A DNA stretch of 60,000 bases, taken from the NCBI GenBank assembly GCA_014529385.2, contig CM043967.1:131439182-131499181 (forward strand), read 5' to 3'. Both the position numbers and the translations under genes were made by a program. The number at the start of each line of letters is the position of its first letter. The first letter of the stretch is position 1. The DNA is from Adiantum capillus-veneris (Eukaryota; Streptophyta; Polypodiopsida; Polypodiales; Pteridaceae). Under the pieces are notes generated by a model that had not been told where the DNA came from, ran no database searches, and saw only the letters and a list, made by a program, of their open reading frames with translations. Shown one piece after another: positions 46,370 through 58,080 of the stretch.

Positions 46370-47246
46370 ATTTTGATCGACATCTAACTCTACACACGGG
46401 CCTGCACCACCCTCCCCTGCTCTCACTGTCGCTTACTCTTGCTCCCAAACTGCCTGGCGAGTTCTTCTCCCTCTAAGCTACGCTTCTCTCTCGATCTCTT
46501 CCTACAATTTCTCCCCATGGGAGCACACAAAGTACAGAGGGCTTCCCTCATGACTCCCCCTGGGCTCTCTTGATCCCCCCATACAACGTCCTCTACAACA
46601 CCCTCTTGGTTATCCTCGACGCCTCGCACTCACTCTCTTAGCATGGGAGTTCCACACATACCCCCTCAGCCCTCTCCTTGGGCTCGCCTGGGACAATGCC
46701 CTCTCTCCCTTTTGGTTGCCAACAACGGCCTCGCGGCCTTCTACTCCTGGTCGCTCTCCCATCACCGTCTCGTTTCTGAACGACCGAACGACCATGCATA
46801 AATTAGTTAAAAAAAGAAATTTTTTTTAATATACTCCCCATAAGCCCCATTCCCACACTTACTCCCATAAGAAGAGGAATTTTATTGTTATAGGGACAAT
46901 TTCTTGAGGACTAAAATATCTTACCCGGCCAATGTTGAGCTTAATACCCCTTATTCTCTAATGCAACTCTTCTTCTCTTCTCGACTCGAAACTAGACACG
47001 CCCCTATGCACCTATTTAGGAGCCTTGAAAGTTGATTGAAATTGTCATTTCGAGTCTTCCTAGCAACTGACAATCCCCAAAGACCTTAAAAGTCTATCCA
47101 TCAGAGTTAGGAGCTCCATATTTCTCCTAAAGACGGACTAACACTAGCAACAAGATAGCCAATCTTCAAACTTGGGTAATGACAAAGTTATTTGAATCTC
47201 TTCTTCTTATATGGATACTATCCTACAAACTTGACTAGGAAGAAAA

Positions 47247-48570
47247 TTGCAAACACCCTCGTGAGCACAATATCCTAAAACACGACAGACCAAAACCAAC
47301 TGTAGTATGTCTATTCTCATTTAACAATTACAACATCATACTTTTTCAGCATTTTAGTCAAGTAATAACATAGCCAGTGATAAATTAATAAGCAATAAGC
47401 ATAGTAGAATAAACCAACTAGCACTAGTAAATATATATACTCACACTAACAAGTTTTACCAATCAGAAACCCTAACCTCCCTAATAGGCAACTAAGCAAT
47501 AAATAATAAAAGAGATTAATTAATAGAATAACTACAAACTATCCTAATCCAAACATTAATTTATCGCCATTAATAACAAGAACAACTCCCTTCCATGTTG
47601 CTAAATCTCTACACATGTAAAACCTGTTAACCCCTATATTATAGAGGGTATGTCAATATGACAACTACGTGGAAGTCATAGCTTGAATTTTTATTCCCTT
47701 TTTTTTCATTTTTAGTTTCCATTGTTTATTGCCATTTTTATTTCTTTCATGCATTTATTCTTTTGTTTTTGCAAGTCACTTCGGACTTGAAATTTATATT
47801 TTTTCTTTGTTTGTTTAAAAAAATTCATGCATTCCACACTCAATGCAACGTCGAGTAGGAATATCCTTTCACATTTACTTACCGACCCATATAAAACCTG
47901 GCTATGGCTCGTGGCTCTGTCACTAGAGACAAAGTTGACTCCACCCACCTACCAAGCTTATACGGCAATGGGTACACAACATATAACATATAAGTTTCCC
48001 TCCCCAAGCTCATCACAAGTATAATATTTAACATACCAGCCATAATCTAGAGTTTAAAGGTCTCTCCTAACCACAAAGATCTACGATACTTCAAAGATTT
48101 GTTTTTACCATTAAGGGTATAGATGTACTATCCAGCACTAGATTAGCTATAATGACTATATTAGTTAATAACCTTTAGTACTCCTTGTCAGGCCCTAACC
48201 AGGTTGATCAAAATTCTCGATTAATAATTCTAGATAAAGCCTTTGCTAATAAAACCATATAGATTCCTAACCTAGCCAGTTTAATAAAACTATGCCACAC
48301 ACTTATTAATTCTTCACTGACTTACATACATTAAAATGAAAAGATTTCAACAATTTGAAACAAAAACTTGGAAATAAAACACCTGCTAAGTCTTTCTTGA
48401 AAGTGTTGCTTTACTTTGAACTACATCTACAACTTAACATCTCTTTACCTCACATCAACTACTCCAATTTTCTCTTTTAATCACACACTCTAACTTTTCT
48501 TACTGCAAAAGGATTAGAACTACACACCAACTAATGGAATGTATTCCTAATTTTTATGGGTTTTTGTTGT
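47247..48570 (-). repeat. T5 3' internal noncoding region, left copy
   Basis: Matches 58209-59541 closely. AT-rich, with no coding frame that survives comparison of the two copies. It lies between the LTR and the last T5 gene, so it is a long 3' untranslated segment. Confidence 0.7.
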
Positions 48571-48699
48571 TTTTATTTTTGTTTTGATTGTTTTTATGTT
48601 TTAGTGTTTTGTTTTCAATAAAACAAAAAATCAAGCATAAAAGAAAACATTTCTTTCTGGAATTTGTAAATTTTTCTAAGTTTGTTTGTATTTTTGTGG
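48571..48699. other. T-rich stretch in T5
   Basis: Low-complexity T/G-rich sequence (TTTTGTTTTGATTG type) just past the end of the duplicated segment. Nothing else seen. Confidence 0.5.
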
Positions 48700-48985
48700 T
48701 TTTGTTTGTTTGTTTTGTTTTTTAAAAAAAACATGTGTATGCAAAGCTAGGCAAACCTAAAGGTTCTCTACATCATCCTCTAAGTCTCCCACTACATATT
48801 AGGGAATAGTGCAGGTGCATTGGCTAAGCCAAAAGATACTACATACTATGGACTACAGATATCCACACATGGTCCAGTTGCCTACTCTCAGTAAAAGCTT
48901 CAAAATCCTACTTGTATTCAATGCCCTAGTCAGAGGCATCTATATAAGGTCCAGAAACCTACCTTTACCAAAAGCTACAGCTCCC
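48700..48985 (-). pseudogene. Possible degraded RT trace in T5
   Basis: On the minus strand around 48842-48790 the reading VVSFGLANAPALFPNM resembles the RT motif MPFGL.NAPATFQ. Flanking frames hold stops, and no catalytic Asp-Asp box can be found. The motif is short, so this could be chance. Confidence 0.3.
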
Positions 48986-48987
48986 TA

Positions 48988-49131
48988 TATGTATGTGAAA
49001 ACCTATCCTCTTTCTTCTATTGTGCTATGGATTCCAAACATATATACATGCTATGTATATATGTATGTGAAACCCTATCCTCTTTCTTCTATTGTGCTAT
49101 GGATTCCAAACATATATACATGCTATAGACA
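48988..49131. repeat. Tandem repeat, two units of 72 bp
   Basis: The unit beginning GTATGTGAAAACCTATCCTC at 48991 recurs at 49063 with one or two changes. It contains a pyrimidine run (TATCCTCTTTCTTCTATTG). It lies just downstream of the T5 zinc-knuckle gene. Confidence 0.9.
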
Positions 49132-49216
49132 CCTACTTTCCACTGGAAATTTGTAGTGTCCTACATGTAAAATGCCCTATCCATGGTGCACATTATCTCC
49201 TATCTTGCATCCGCAT

Positions 49217-50153
49217 CTATCGGGACAATTTCTTTTTTTCACATGAACTAGCAATATGGCCTGCTATACCACAATGCTTGCACTTGGGTTGATATTTGGG
49301 CTTGAGATTTTTCAACTCACTCGTTTCCTTAGTTAGCTCTTTTCTAGCTTCCAAGGAACCTGAAGTATGCATAGCCACTAGATTGGGCTCTTCAATTTTA
49401 TTGACACAATGACTATTACTATCCATTTCTCTTAATGCAAGAAGGCTCTCATCTTCCTTATGGCCACTTGTGTTTTGAACACCTAACGCAGCTTGTTTAC
49501 ACTCATCAAAGTCTTCTCTCATTGCTTTAACATCATTTCTTAAGGATGCTATTTGTTCAACATGAGATTTACGTTCGAGGTTAATTATCTAGGACATCTC
49601 TCCTAGTTTCTCTTGTAATGTTATAACATCATCGCTATAACAATCATCAGTTAACTTCACTAAGTCTTTATTATGTTTTGCTTCCAAAATAGCTTGCCCT
49701 TTTTCTCTTTCTAGTTGGGCCATTTTTTGTAGCACTTGAGCCATAGCTTCGTTTGCTAACTCACGCTCTTTTAGTAACTGTTCCAAAATAGCCTTTACTT
49801 CTACGAGTGCATTGGATTCTTCTAAAGGCTTATCCATATCATCTAAGTCATCCTCCACGGTTCTATTAAAACAGTTTGCCAAACACTCATTTGAGGTGGA
49901 CAACCATTGTGCGATATCTTTGTTAGAATCATAACACGGAGAGTAATGAATTTCATACTCACCCATTCCTAGGTGACATGCATAATTACCAACTCTCTGA
50001 TGTGGAGAGTGTCCCAGTGGAATCATCTTCTATCGGCATATGGTAACCATTATGCAAAAATCAAGAATATTTATCCGTATTTAAAGAGAAGCGTTGTTTA
50101 ACTGCTTCTTCATCCTCTGATTTATCACCGTTATAATCTGTGTTCTCTTCCAT
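49217..50153 (-). pseudogene. T5 coiled-coil protein with C-terminal CCHC knuckle
   Basis: A likely start is ATG 50153 (MEENTDYNGDKSEDEEAVKQ). A TGA and a frameshift near 50030 separate this acidic N-terminus from the main frame 50026-49589. That frame has an acidic patch (TVEDDLDDMDKPLEESNAL), then long heptad-like helices (VKAILEQLLKERELANEAMA, QVLQKMAQLEREKGQAILEA). One TAG (49586-49588) interrupts the frame, which then continues (RKSHVEQIASLRNDVKAMRE) to a single knuckle, CKHCGIAGHIASSC, near the end. About 310 codons overall. It lies where RT should follow the protease. By its parts it could be an oligomerising nucleic-acid-binding protein. I do not recognise the family. Confidence 0.6.
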
Positions 50154-52069
50154 TTCTTACACAGTCGGCTTTTTATATTCCCTCAAAAACTCCCTAGAGA
50201 CAACTCACAGTTCTACTCCATCATCACAAGGACATATAGTGATCACTCCTTTATGCCAACTTTGCACACACCAAGCTTGTACTCCCTAACAAGATTGGAA
50301 AAGATGCCCCATATGAATGTGGTCGAACTATCAAGTAACTCACATAAAACTCAAGTCCCACCACTATAGTCTTGGCCCCCTTGTAAAATCCCTAAAGTTT
50401 TTACACGTCATTGATCGGCCAAGCGTAAAATGATGTTTGTAAGCTCCACTTGTTTCGATCCTAACTTTCCCATAGTCTGCTTAGTCATTAAGCTTACTAC
50501 TGCTCCACCATCTAATTGCAATCCCATCACACTATGGTTTCCTATTTCCAATATTACTTGAACTGCTTTGTCCTTAATTGGCTCCATCATTTTAGAGCTT
50601 CTTCTCTTCCCTCTCCTACGTACAAGCTTATTATATAACTGCTTCTTACAAAGAGGAGATATCGCTACCAAAGTGGTCAAGCCCAATGATATTTTGCAAT
50701 CCTTCATAGATTCCCATAAATTAAAAATCTTTGGTGTGATTTTCCTTTGAACTACAGAGGTCTGTAACCTTTCTGGAAAAGGTGCTATACCTTTTGTAAT
50801 CTCTTTCTTTTCTTGTAGCTTAAAAGCAATCGATGATTCATCAATAGAATGATCCTCAGATACCTCCTCAAGAAATTCTACAAATTCCTTTATGAAAGAG
50901 TCATCACTCTTCTTACTCACATTTGGGACAGTAAGCCCTTTGTCATGATCCATGTTTTGAGCTCGAGTAACCACCCCGACTATCACATGTTCTTTAGCAA
51001 AAGTTACTTTCCTCGCTTTTTGTTTATGAGGGAGTCCATCCTGCAATTGTTCAACCTCTACTAAATTGGCAGAGGTACTAGGACCCTCATCGACCTTCTG
51101 TTTCCCTTTGTCATTTTGCATTGAAGTTGCCTGTTTTGGACACTGGTCTTCATAATGACCCTCTTTGCTATAGATTCGACATAACGGTATATAATTTTGA
51201 TTTTTACGGGGATTTGGACAATTAGGAGCTATATGCCATTCCTGTTGACAGTTATAGCAAACCACAGGATTGGATGGTTCCATGGGTTGATTAGTGTATC
51301 AAAATTTATGTCGTCAGAACGGAGGTCTATATGGTGAATTTCTCCTCATTTGTCCTTGCAGCCTTGACATAGGTGGTATACCCTGTGGGGGTAGCCCTTG
51401 CCTTTGTTGTTGTAACTGCTGCTGATATGTTTCAGGCAGTTCCCTTTGCATAAAAGGTTGTGGTGGTGGACCTATCTCATAGGTCGTATTTCTTCTATCC
51501 ATAAAGTTATAATTAGTTGGCATAGCCCTCGCTTGACGGCGTTCATGTACTTGCTTTACAAAGCAATTTTATTCCACATGATGGTTTTTTAGACAATAGG
51601 TACAAAATAGTGTACACACTTGGTCTGGCACTACCCTTGATGCAATTGGACACTCAATTGCTAAATTGCCGTAACCATTACACTTCCCACACCATATATT
51701 GGATCTCATTGGAGGTTCCCTCATAGATGGGCCTGCTGCTTGTTGAGCCACATCATAAACTTTTTTTGTTTGAGGTCTTAAAGCACTCAACATTTCCTCT
51801 TTTAGTTTTGCAACTGTGACTGTCATCAATTGGAGCACCCTCTCTTTAGTGAGAGTTGGTGGTGGTGCTGTACCAGTCTGTAGCATGTATGCTGGAGCTG
51901 TCATGTATGGATTTGGGGAATAATAAGGAGTTTGATTTGTATTTACCACTACTTGTGGTGGTGTAACTCCATAACCAGGAACATGCTCTTGAGTTTGTGG
52001 AACTGGTATAGTGGGAGAAGTAACCAAACTAGGCCCACTAAACAACTGTTGGTATACTTGCAATGCCTA

Positions 52070-52785
52070 CCTCTCTCAGTTTTGCCACCAAAATATATGA
52101 GTGCATAGTTTGTAAGGCCCCCATATGAGGAGAAGCCAATGGTGCACATTTATTTGGTGGATTCCAGCTTTGCACGCTGATGAGATCTCTATTTGTGATC
52201 GTGGATGGACGGAGCAAATTCAGGGGCAACTTTGGGAGCCTCGGGGGTGGAAGCCCCTGAGAATTTTTTTTTCCCTTCACTGAAATATTCCTTTTCGCCA
52301 GAATATCTTGGTTGGATGACGCTCGGAAGACAATTGGAAAATGGCCGTCCGGTGGCCAGTGGTCCGTGGTCTTTGGCCGGTGGCCGATTTCTAGGAGGAC
52401 TTGTCTACCCAAAAGCAGCTACACATGGGCGCATGGGAGAGTCCCACTTGGACTTGGCTATCTATAAGAGTGACTGCACATGGGAGTTTAGAGGCTCACT
52501 TACATCTATATAAGGATGCCTTCTCATGAGTAATTTGGTAGAATGGTGTGTACACTTGATGCACACATCACATCCTTGTGTAAGGATTGTTAGTCCCTTG
52601 TATTTCTACTTGCTCTAGTTGCCTAAATCGCCATCTAAGCTCTACCTTGAGAGTGCATGGGTGCATGACTCCATCACTTTGTAATAGTGTGCTAATCTAA
52701 AGTTTTTGATTTGCCACTGATCTACTTTGCATCATATCTCTCTCTACTCTCCCTGCTACTAGATCCTTATTGTATTCCACATTTC
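52070..52785 (+). mobile_element. LTR-like insertion within T5 gag
   Basis: About 700 bp breaking the T5 gag reading. It has a plus-strand promoter motif, TATATAAGGATGCC (52507-52520), in a plant LTR-like context, followed by about 260 bp that could be R-U5. Clear TG/CA ends and a target duplication could not be fixed, so the boundaries are approximate. No coding capacity; probably a solo LTR of an unrelated family. Confidence 0.5.
52507..52515 (+). promoter_or_regulatory. TATA box in the insertion within T5 gag
   Basis: TATATAAGG preceded by ACATC and followed by ATGCC, similar in layout to the motif at 17657. Confidence 0.45.
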
Positions 52786-53665
52786 TTACAACAACTCCCT
52801 TCTTCTTTGTTGGCTCAGTTGCACCTCTTCCCAATTTCTGGCTTCTTGTTTAGCAACTGCTAAGTCTTTTGGCCTTCTTAAACTCACATTTTGTTGAGTG
52901 TTAGGATCTTGCAAGCCATCTACAAGCCTACTTTTTTGAGTATCCTTGTTGGGTGTTGTATTTCCCATTTTTTGCACTATAGTCTCCATCCTTTGGATTT
53001 AATGATCAATACTTTTGTTGATCACTACTAAAGATAGTCTAACTATTGAGCGAGTCTATCTTGAAATCCTTGATGGAAAAACTTTGCTAAAAATGTTGTT
53101 GTCAGCTCAGGGTAAGTATCCCTATTCGCTGTTGGTACATTCCATACCAATTGGCAGCTTCATCCTTAAAAGTAGCTGGAAAAATATGTAGTTTTTGATC
53201 GTTATCCATGATTTTGTTTGCTACACATGTTACTTCAATTTTTTGAAGATGAGCATCAAGATCTTTATCCTAGAGTTTTGCAAACTGTGTAAAGTCTGCT
53301 AAGCGTATGGTCACTCGTGCTATTGACACTGCTATTTTCTCTAACAGATTTTCAAAGTTTAAATCTTCCCAAATATTTAATGCTCGCGGTCTGGGTAGAG
53401 AGACTAACCGTCTTAACCAAAGGTCACGACACTCGGATAAGTTAAACAATTGGTCAACTATTTCTCTTACTGGCGTCGATTGGCCCACCAGCCTACCTTC
53501 TCTTAATCCCTCAATAAGAACTCCTGGTATGTGTTCTAAAAGCAATGCGTTAATGCGTTCGAGTTGATTGGCAAGATCTTGAGCAATTATCTATTCCCGC
53601 CTCTTTCTACATGCTTCTCTAGCCCTATTTTGGTCTTCTCTTCTATTAGACTCCACTCCACTCAT

Positions 53666-54727
53666 ACGACATATACACTTGTGTAACCTTGATCAAATCT
53701 ACATCTTCAATGCAACATATACCATTGCTAGGATTTCTTGCTTAATCTTAATATTATCCTCTCTAGTCTCTCTAAGTGACTGAAGTAACTGGTTTACTAA
53801 GGGTCGTAAAAGGGCTTTTATTCTGCTCTTACATGCCACTTTGCCAATAATCTATCTTAAGGCTGTTCTCTTTACTGTAATCATTGAATTAGTGTTTCCA
53901 ATCACACAAGATGGATGTGGAACATGACAATAGTATTGACAACAAGTCTTTCTTCTACTCTCTATTTGTGGTTGACTTGGTGACCCTACCGAGCTAGTTG
54001 TTACAATGTTTTGAGGACCAAAATCCCAATTTCTATACTCTTGGAGCCACTCGACATTAGCTTGTAGTTCTCCAAGCATACTCTATAGCCTACTTGCTTC
54101 TACAGAAGCCACTCAACTGCAGATTGCTCTTATCGCTCTACGATGTCTCTATGCTCTTTAATCACTAAATGCTAGCGGTCTTTCCCTTGGGATTGAATAT
54201 CTTTCACAATGATAACCCCCTCCAGAATCAAATGCCATGGTCTCATAATAGATCACATCCACTAGTTTATAGTGGGAGATCAATTGAATTGCCACGCATG
54301 TATCTAAATGCGTTAAAGGCTTTGGCACAGGATCACTAGGTGTATTGATAATTATTTTAGAGGTCTCTAACTCCTAAGAGTCTATGTAAAGAGCCCTTTT
54401 CAGTTCACTATACTCGTTTATGCAATCTCCTTCTTCCCCTAACGTACTACACAACCAGCCTATGCACATGCCTTTATAAGTGTATTCAACTATGGTCGTG
54501 GCCTCTAAAAGATTATCTAAAATCCTCCACTTAATGAGATCAGGAAAATTGCTAACCCATTCTAACAGATATGGTCCTTGACCTTAGTCGTATGTCTTCC
54601 AATATAGAGACACTATGCTATTGAGATTTGATTGACTCTGCTCTAGCAACTGTAAACCTAAGTACCTATAGACACTCGTGTACTTTATTTGATCTACGTG
54701 TCAATCACACACAAACAAACACACCTC
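53666..54727 (-). other. T5 leader upstream of gag
   Basis: Short minus-strand open pieces (such as 54079-53852 with NVEWLQEYRNWDFGPQ) may be further N-terminal coding, but no family motif supports that. The rest appears noncoding. Confidence 0.4.
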
Positions 54728-54867
54728 TTTAAGTCCAAGGACCCCACGGGAATGTTTACGTGTGCGCTCACTCACTTATAAAACCTCACTCATTCACTTT
54801 AAGTCCAAGGACCCCACGGGAATGTTTACGTGTGCGCTCACTCACTTATAAAAACTCACTCATTCAC
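54728..54867. repeat. Tandem repeat, two units of 70 bp, near the T5 5' LTR
   Basis: AAGTCCAAGGACCCCACGGG at 54731 recurs at 54801, with nearly identical 70-bp units. Each includes CACTTATAAAA. Confidence 0.93.
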
Positions 54868-54948
54868 TCTAGGACTCTAAGTCAAAACCAAGGTACGATC
54901 GGCATGCAAAGTCTATGCAGCGGGGTGTCCCTTAGCTTTAATAGACAG

Positions 54949-54966
54949 CCAATCTCTCGGTGGCCA
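54949..54966 (-). other. T5 primer-binding site (candidate)
   Basis: The minus strand reads TGGCCACCGAGAGATTGG, 7 nt from the LTR end, more than the usual 0-3 nt. The tRNA match is not verified. Confidence 0.3.
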
Positions 54967-55856
54967 CACAAAATGAACGTTGCCTTTCAAATATTCCTAA
55001 CTACATTCAATTAATCCAATGGCCCCCTTAGCTAGCCTAAAAGTGATCCATTATGCTACTTACTTCCTACTCCCGAGCTTATTTTAACAGATTTATAAAT
55101 TAACGTTCGTAATTTACGTACTCTCCTATATTTTGTAGTCCAACCAGGCCGATAGCCCTTAACTAACATTTAAAGTACTTTAATTTCTGCTAAGCCTCTT
55201 CAACAACAATCCTATTTATAAACGATTTTGACATATTCACGAATAATAAATTTTCCTTTTCTACTTTATCAATTTTGCAACAATGCTCACCTCTCTGAAC
55301 TCATATAGATTTTAATTTATTTGCGACCACAAACATATACCCATTTTATCATGACACAATGGATTTCACCAACCAAAATATTTGTATTGAAAGTAAGCAA
55401 CTGTTCAATTCTTAGCCCAATGCTTATTCTAAAAATGCATATGCCAACTTTGCAATCATTGCTTTTGACTTACAAACTTTTGCCAAATACTTTTAAACAA
55501 CTAAAGTTTGCTTTTGAATTTAAAAGAATATTGAACTTTATTGATGCAAAATGTAAAGATTTCATTTATGCTTCCACAAACGGTTATGATTTTACTATTT
55601 TAAATTTTTTTAAAATCACGACTCGCCTAACCACAAATTGCTTTCGCCCTTGATGTTAATGTTGTTTTTTCCATTCACTAAGCTTCAATTTGGTACATCT
55701 TTGTCGTCGGCTTCTCTTGCGTGCTCGATAATCGAAATCTCTCTTGAACTGATTTTCTCTCTATCTCCATTTCCCCCCTCTTTCTCTCTCTAAGATTCCT
55801 CCTTTATCTCTCTGTCCTTCTACATACACATCCCTCAGGTAATGATATGCACTGTA

Positions 55857-55894
<38 letters not shown>

Positions 55895-56382
55895 CACACT
55901 CTCTAGGCTACAGTAGAAAGGCTTTCTCCCCTATCCCTTACTAATTCTCATACACACATATAACTATATCAAGCATACATACAATGCATTCTCAAAAAGA
56001 ATTCACACACACATGGATAGATATTCACACACTAGAGACCTACTATCTTGGCAATTAACCTCCCTGCTACTCTCTTGCTTGCTATTAATTAGCACAGAAA
56101 CACTCTCTTTCTATCTTTTGTGTGTAATAGCAACAAACGAAATCTCTCCTTCTCTCTAATTACTTCTTGCACTGCAAACAAATTCTCTCTATATTTAATT
56201 GACTCGCTCCCATCTAACTCTCTCTTTCTTACTCCTGCTTGCTACAACAAAAAATGACCCACATTCTCTCTCCTCTTTAGGCTAGAGATGACAAAATCTC
56301 TCACTCTCCAAGACTGCACACACATACAAAACTAAAATGAAACCTCTCTCTCTCTCTCTTTAACTTAGCCCTATAGGGTTCT

Positions 56383-56383
<1 letters not shown>

Positions 56384-56466
<83 letters not shown>
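56384..56466. repeat. Poly-C (34) followed by (TC)n
   Basis: A run of 34 C (56384-56417) then about 24 TC units. At this place the left LTR has CCCTCTCCCTCTCTC and no long C run. Confidence 0.95.
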
Positions 56467-56470
<4 letters not shown>

Positions 56471-57326
56471 TCATTACATACACACACACGGTCAAGCTCT
56501 CACTCACTTGCTATGCAAGACTTTCTCTCTCTATCTTACTCTCGAGTAGCGCTACAATCATGAACAAAATCTCTCTTTGTCTCTCTCTCTCTCTCTCTCT
56601 CTTTCAGAATCACATACATAGACACAATCAAGCATAACACACACAAACAGTATTCTCTATGATTCCTTTGTAAATTTTCTCTCTCTCTCTCTAATTTTGA
56701 TCTACTTCTAGCTCTGCACACGAGCCTGCACTACACTCCCCTCATTGCGCCCCTGCTCTCACTCTCGCTGACTCCTGCTACCAAACTGCATGGCGACTTC
56801 TTCTCCCTCTAAGCTACGCTTTCTCTCTCGATCTCTTCCTGCGATGTCTCCCCACGGGAGCACACATAGTACAGAGGGTTGCCCTCATGGCTCCCCCTCG
56901 GCTCTCTTGATCCCCCTACAACGGCCTCTACAGCACCCTCTCGGCTCTCCTCGTAGCCTTGCGCTCACCCTCTCAGCATGGGAGTTGCACACATACCCCC
57001 TCAGCCCTCTCCCTGGGCTCTCCTGGCATAGCGCCCTCTCTCCCTTCTGGTTGCCAACAACGGCCTCGCGGCCTTCTCCTCCTAGTCGCTCTTCCGGCAC
57101 CGTCTCGTTTCTGATCACCAAACGACCATGCATGATTTAGTTTTTTAAAAAAACTTTTTTTAATATACTCCGCATAAGCCCCATCCCCACACTTACACCC
57201 ATAAGAAGAGGAATTTTATTGTTATAGGAACAATTTCTTGAGGCCTAAAAGATCTTACCCGGCCAATGTTGAGCTTAATACCCCTTATTCTCTAAAGCAA
57301 CTCTCCTTCTCTTCCCGACTTGGAAC

Positions 57327-57575
57327 CTCGGGGGGTTCACTATGTGTAAAACTACCATATCACGTGCGTTCAAGACATGTTTGTAAAACCCCTTATCTGT
57401 GAATTTTTTAAGGAATAAAATGTACCCTTTTCTTTTAAAATCTGTAAGTTTTTTTCAAATTTGAAAAATAGTATCCCTTTTGTATATATATATTTCTGTG
57501 AGTTTCAAGAACTTTAAATACCCTTCTGTTAAACTCACGTGATAGGTTACATTTTTCTTAGGTGACCTACCCGGG
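57327..57575. mobile_element. MITE-like element, 249 bp, 8-bp target duplication
   Basis: Flanked by CTTGGAAC at 57319-57326 and 57576-57583; the left T5 LTR has an empty site (CTCGAAAC near 46985). Terminal inverted repeats of about 45 bp with mismatches: the start CTCGGGGGGTTCACTA pairs with the reverse complement of the end, CCCGGGTAGGTCACCTA, and both arms hold TATCACGTG. It is AT-rich inside and has no coding capacity. An 8-bp duplication fits hAT-type elements, but the termini are not a standard hAT CAGGG, so the superfamily is uncertain. Confidence 0.82.
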
Positions 57576-58067
57576 CTTGGAACTAGACACGCCCCTATAC
57601 ACCTGTTTAGGAGCCTCGAAAGTTGATTGATATCGTCATTTTGAGTCTTTCTAGTAACCCTAACAATCCCCAAAAGATCTTAAAAATCTATTCATCCGAG
57701 TTAGGAGCTCCATATTTCTCCTAATTATGGACTAACACTAGCAATCAAGATAGCCAATCTTCAAACCTAGGTAATGACAAAGTTATTTGAATCTCTTCTT
57801 CTTATACGGATACTATCCTACAAACTTGACTAGGAAGAAGCTTATAGAGTCCAATACTATGGACATAGCTTTAAGCTAGCATCCACCATGAGCATGCTTT
57901 CAAATGAAACTCATAAATATCATCAAAGCAAAATTAAAATTGACAAAAGCAAGCTTAAACACGGTACTGATGCAACTAATTAGATATGTATGCTTCTAAA
58001 CTGCCCATACATATCCCCATATTAACCCCAAATTGTTATAAAATGTTAAAACGTCTTGGGGTCTACA

Positions 58068-58080
58068 TTCCTCCCCCACT
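58068..58080 (-). other. Polypurine tract right of the T5 right LTR
   Basis: AGTGGGGGAGGAA on the minus strand directly before TGTAGACCCC. It belongs to the partial element copy to the right. Confidence 0.65.

Larger units (their letters stand above)
50260..53665 (-). pseudogene. T5 gag-protease, interrupted by an insertion
   Basis: Begins at ATG 53665 (MSGVESNRREDQNRAREACR). The capsid-like part includes LDAHLQKIEVTCVANKIMDN and KDEAANWYGMYQQRIG near 53150. Coding reaches 52786, is broken by about 700 bp of foreign sequence, and resumes at 52063 with a Pro/Gln-rich part. Four knuckles follow: CGKCNGYGNLAIEC (His replaced by Asn), CTYCLKNHHVE, CYNCQQEWHIAPNC and CRIYSKEGHYEDQC (second Cys lost). 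Protease: VILEIGNHSVMGLQLDGGAV (about 50490), then a flap-like part after TGA, and FPILLG near 50280. Premature stops are mostly TAG or TGA replacing Gln or Arg codons. Confidence 0.8.
54974..58067 (-). repeat. T5 right LTR, 3094 bp including a MITE
   Basis: TG at 54974 and CA at 58066-58067. Read on the minus strand it begins TGTAGACCCCAAGACG. It matches 44431-47246 apart from microsatellites, the 249-bp insertion at 57327 and the last 230 bp, which are deleted in the left copy. It has a PPT on its right side, so besides being the 5' LTR of T5 it also serves as the 3' LTR of a second internal fragment. Confidence 0.75.
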
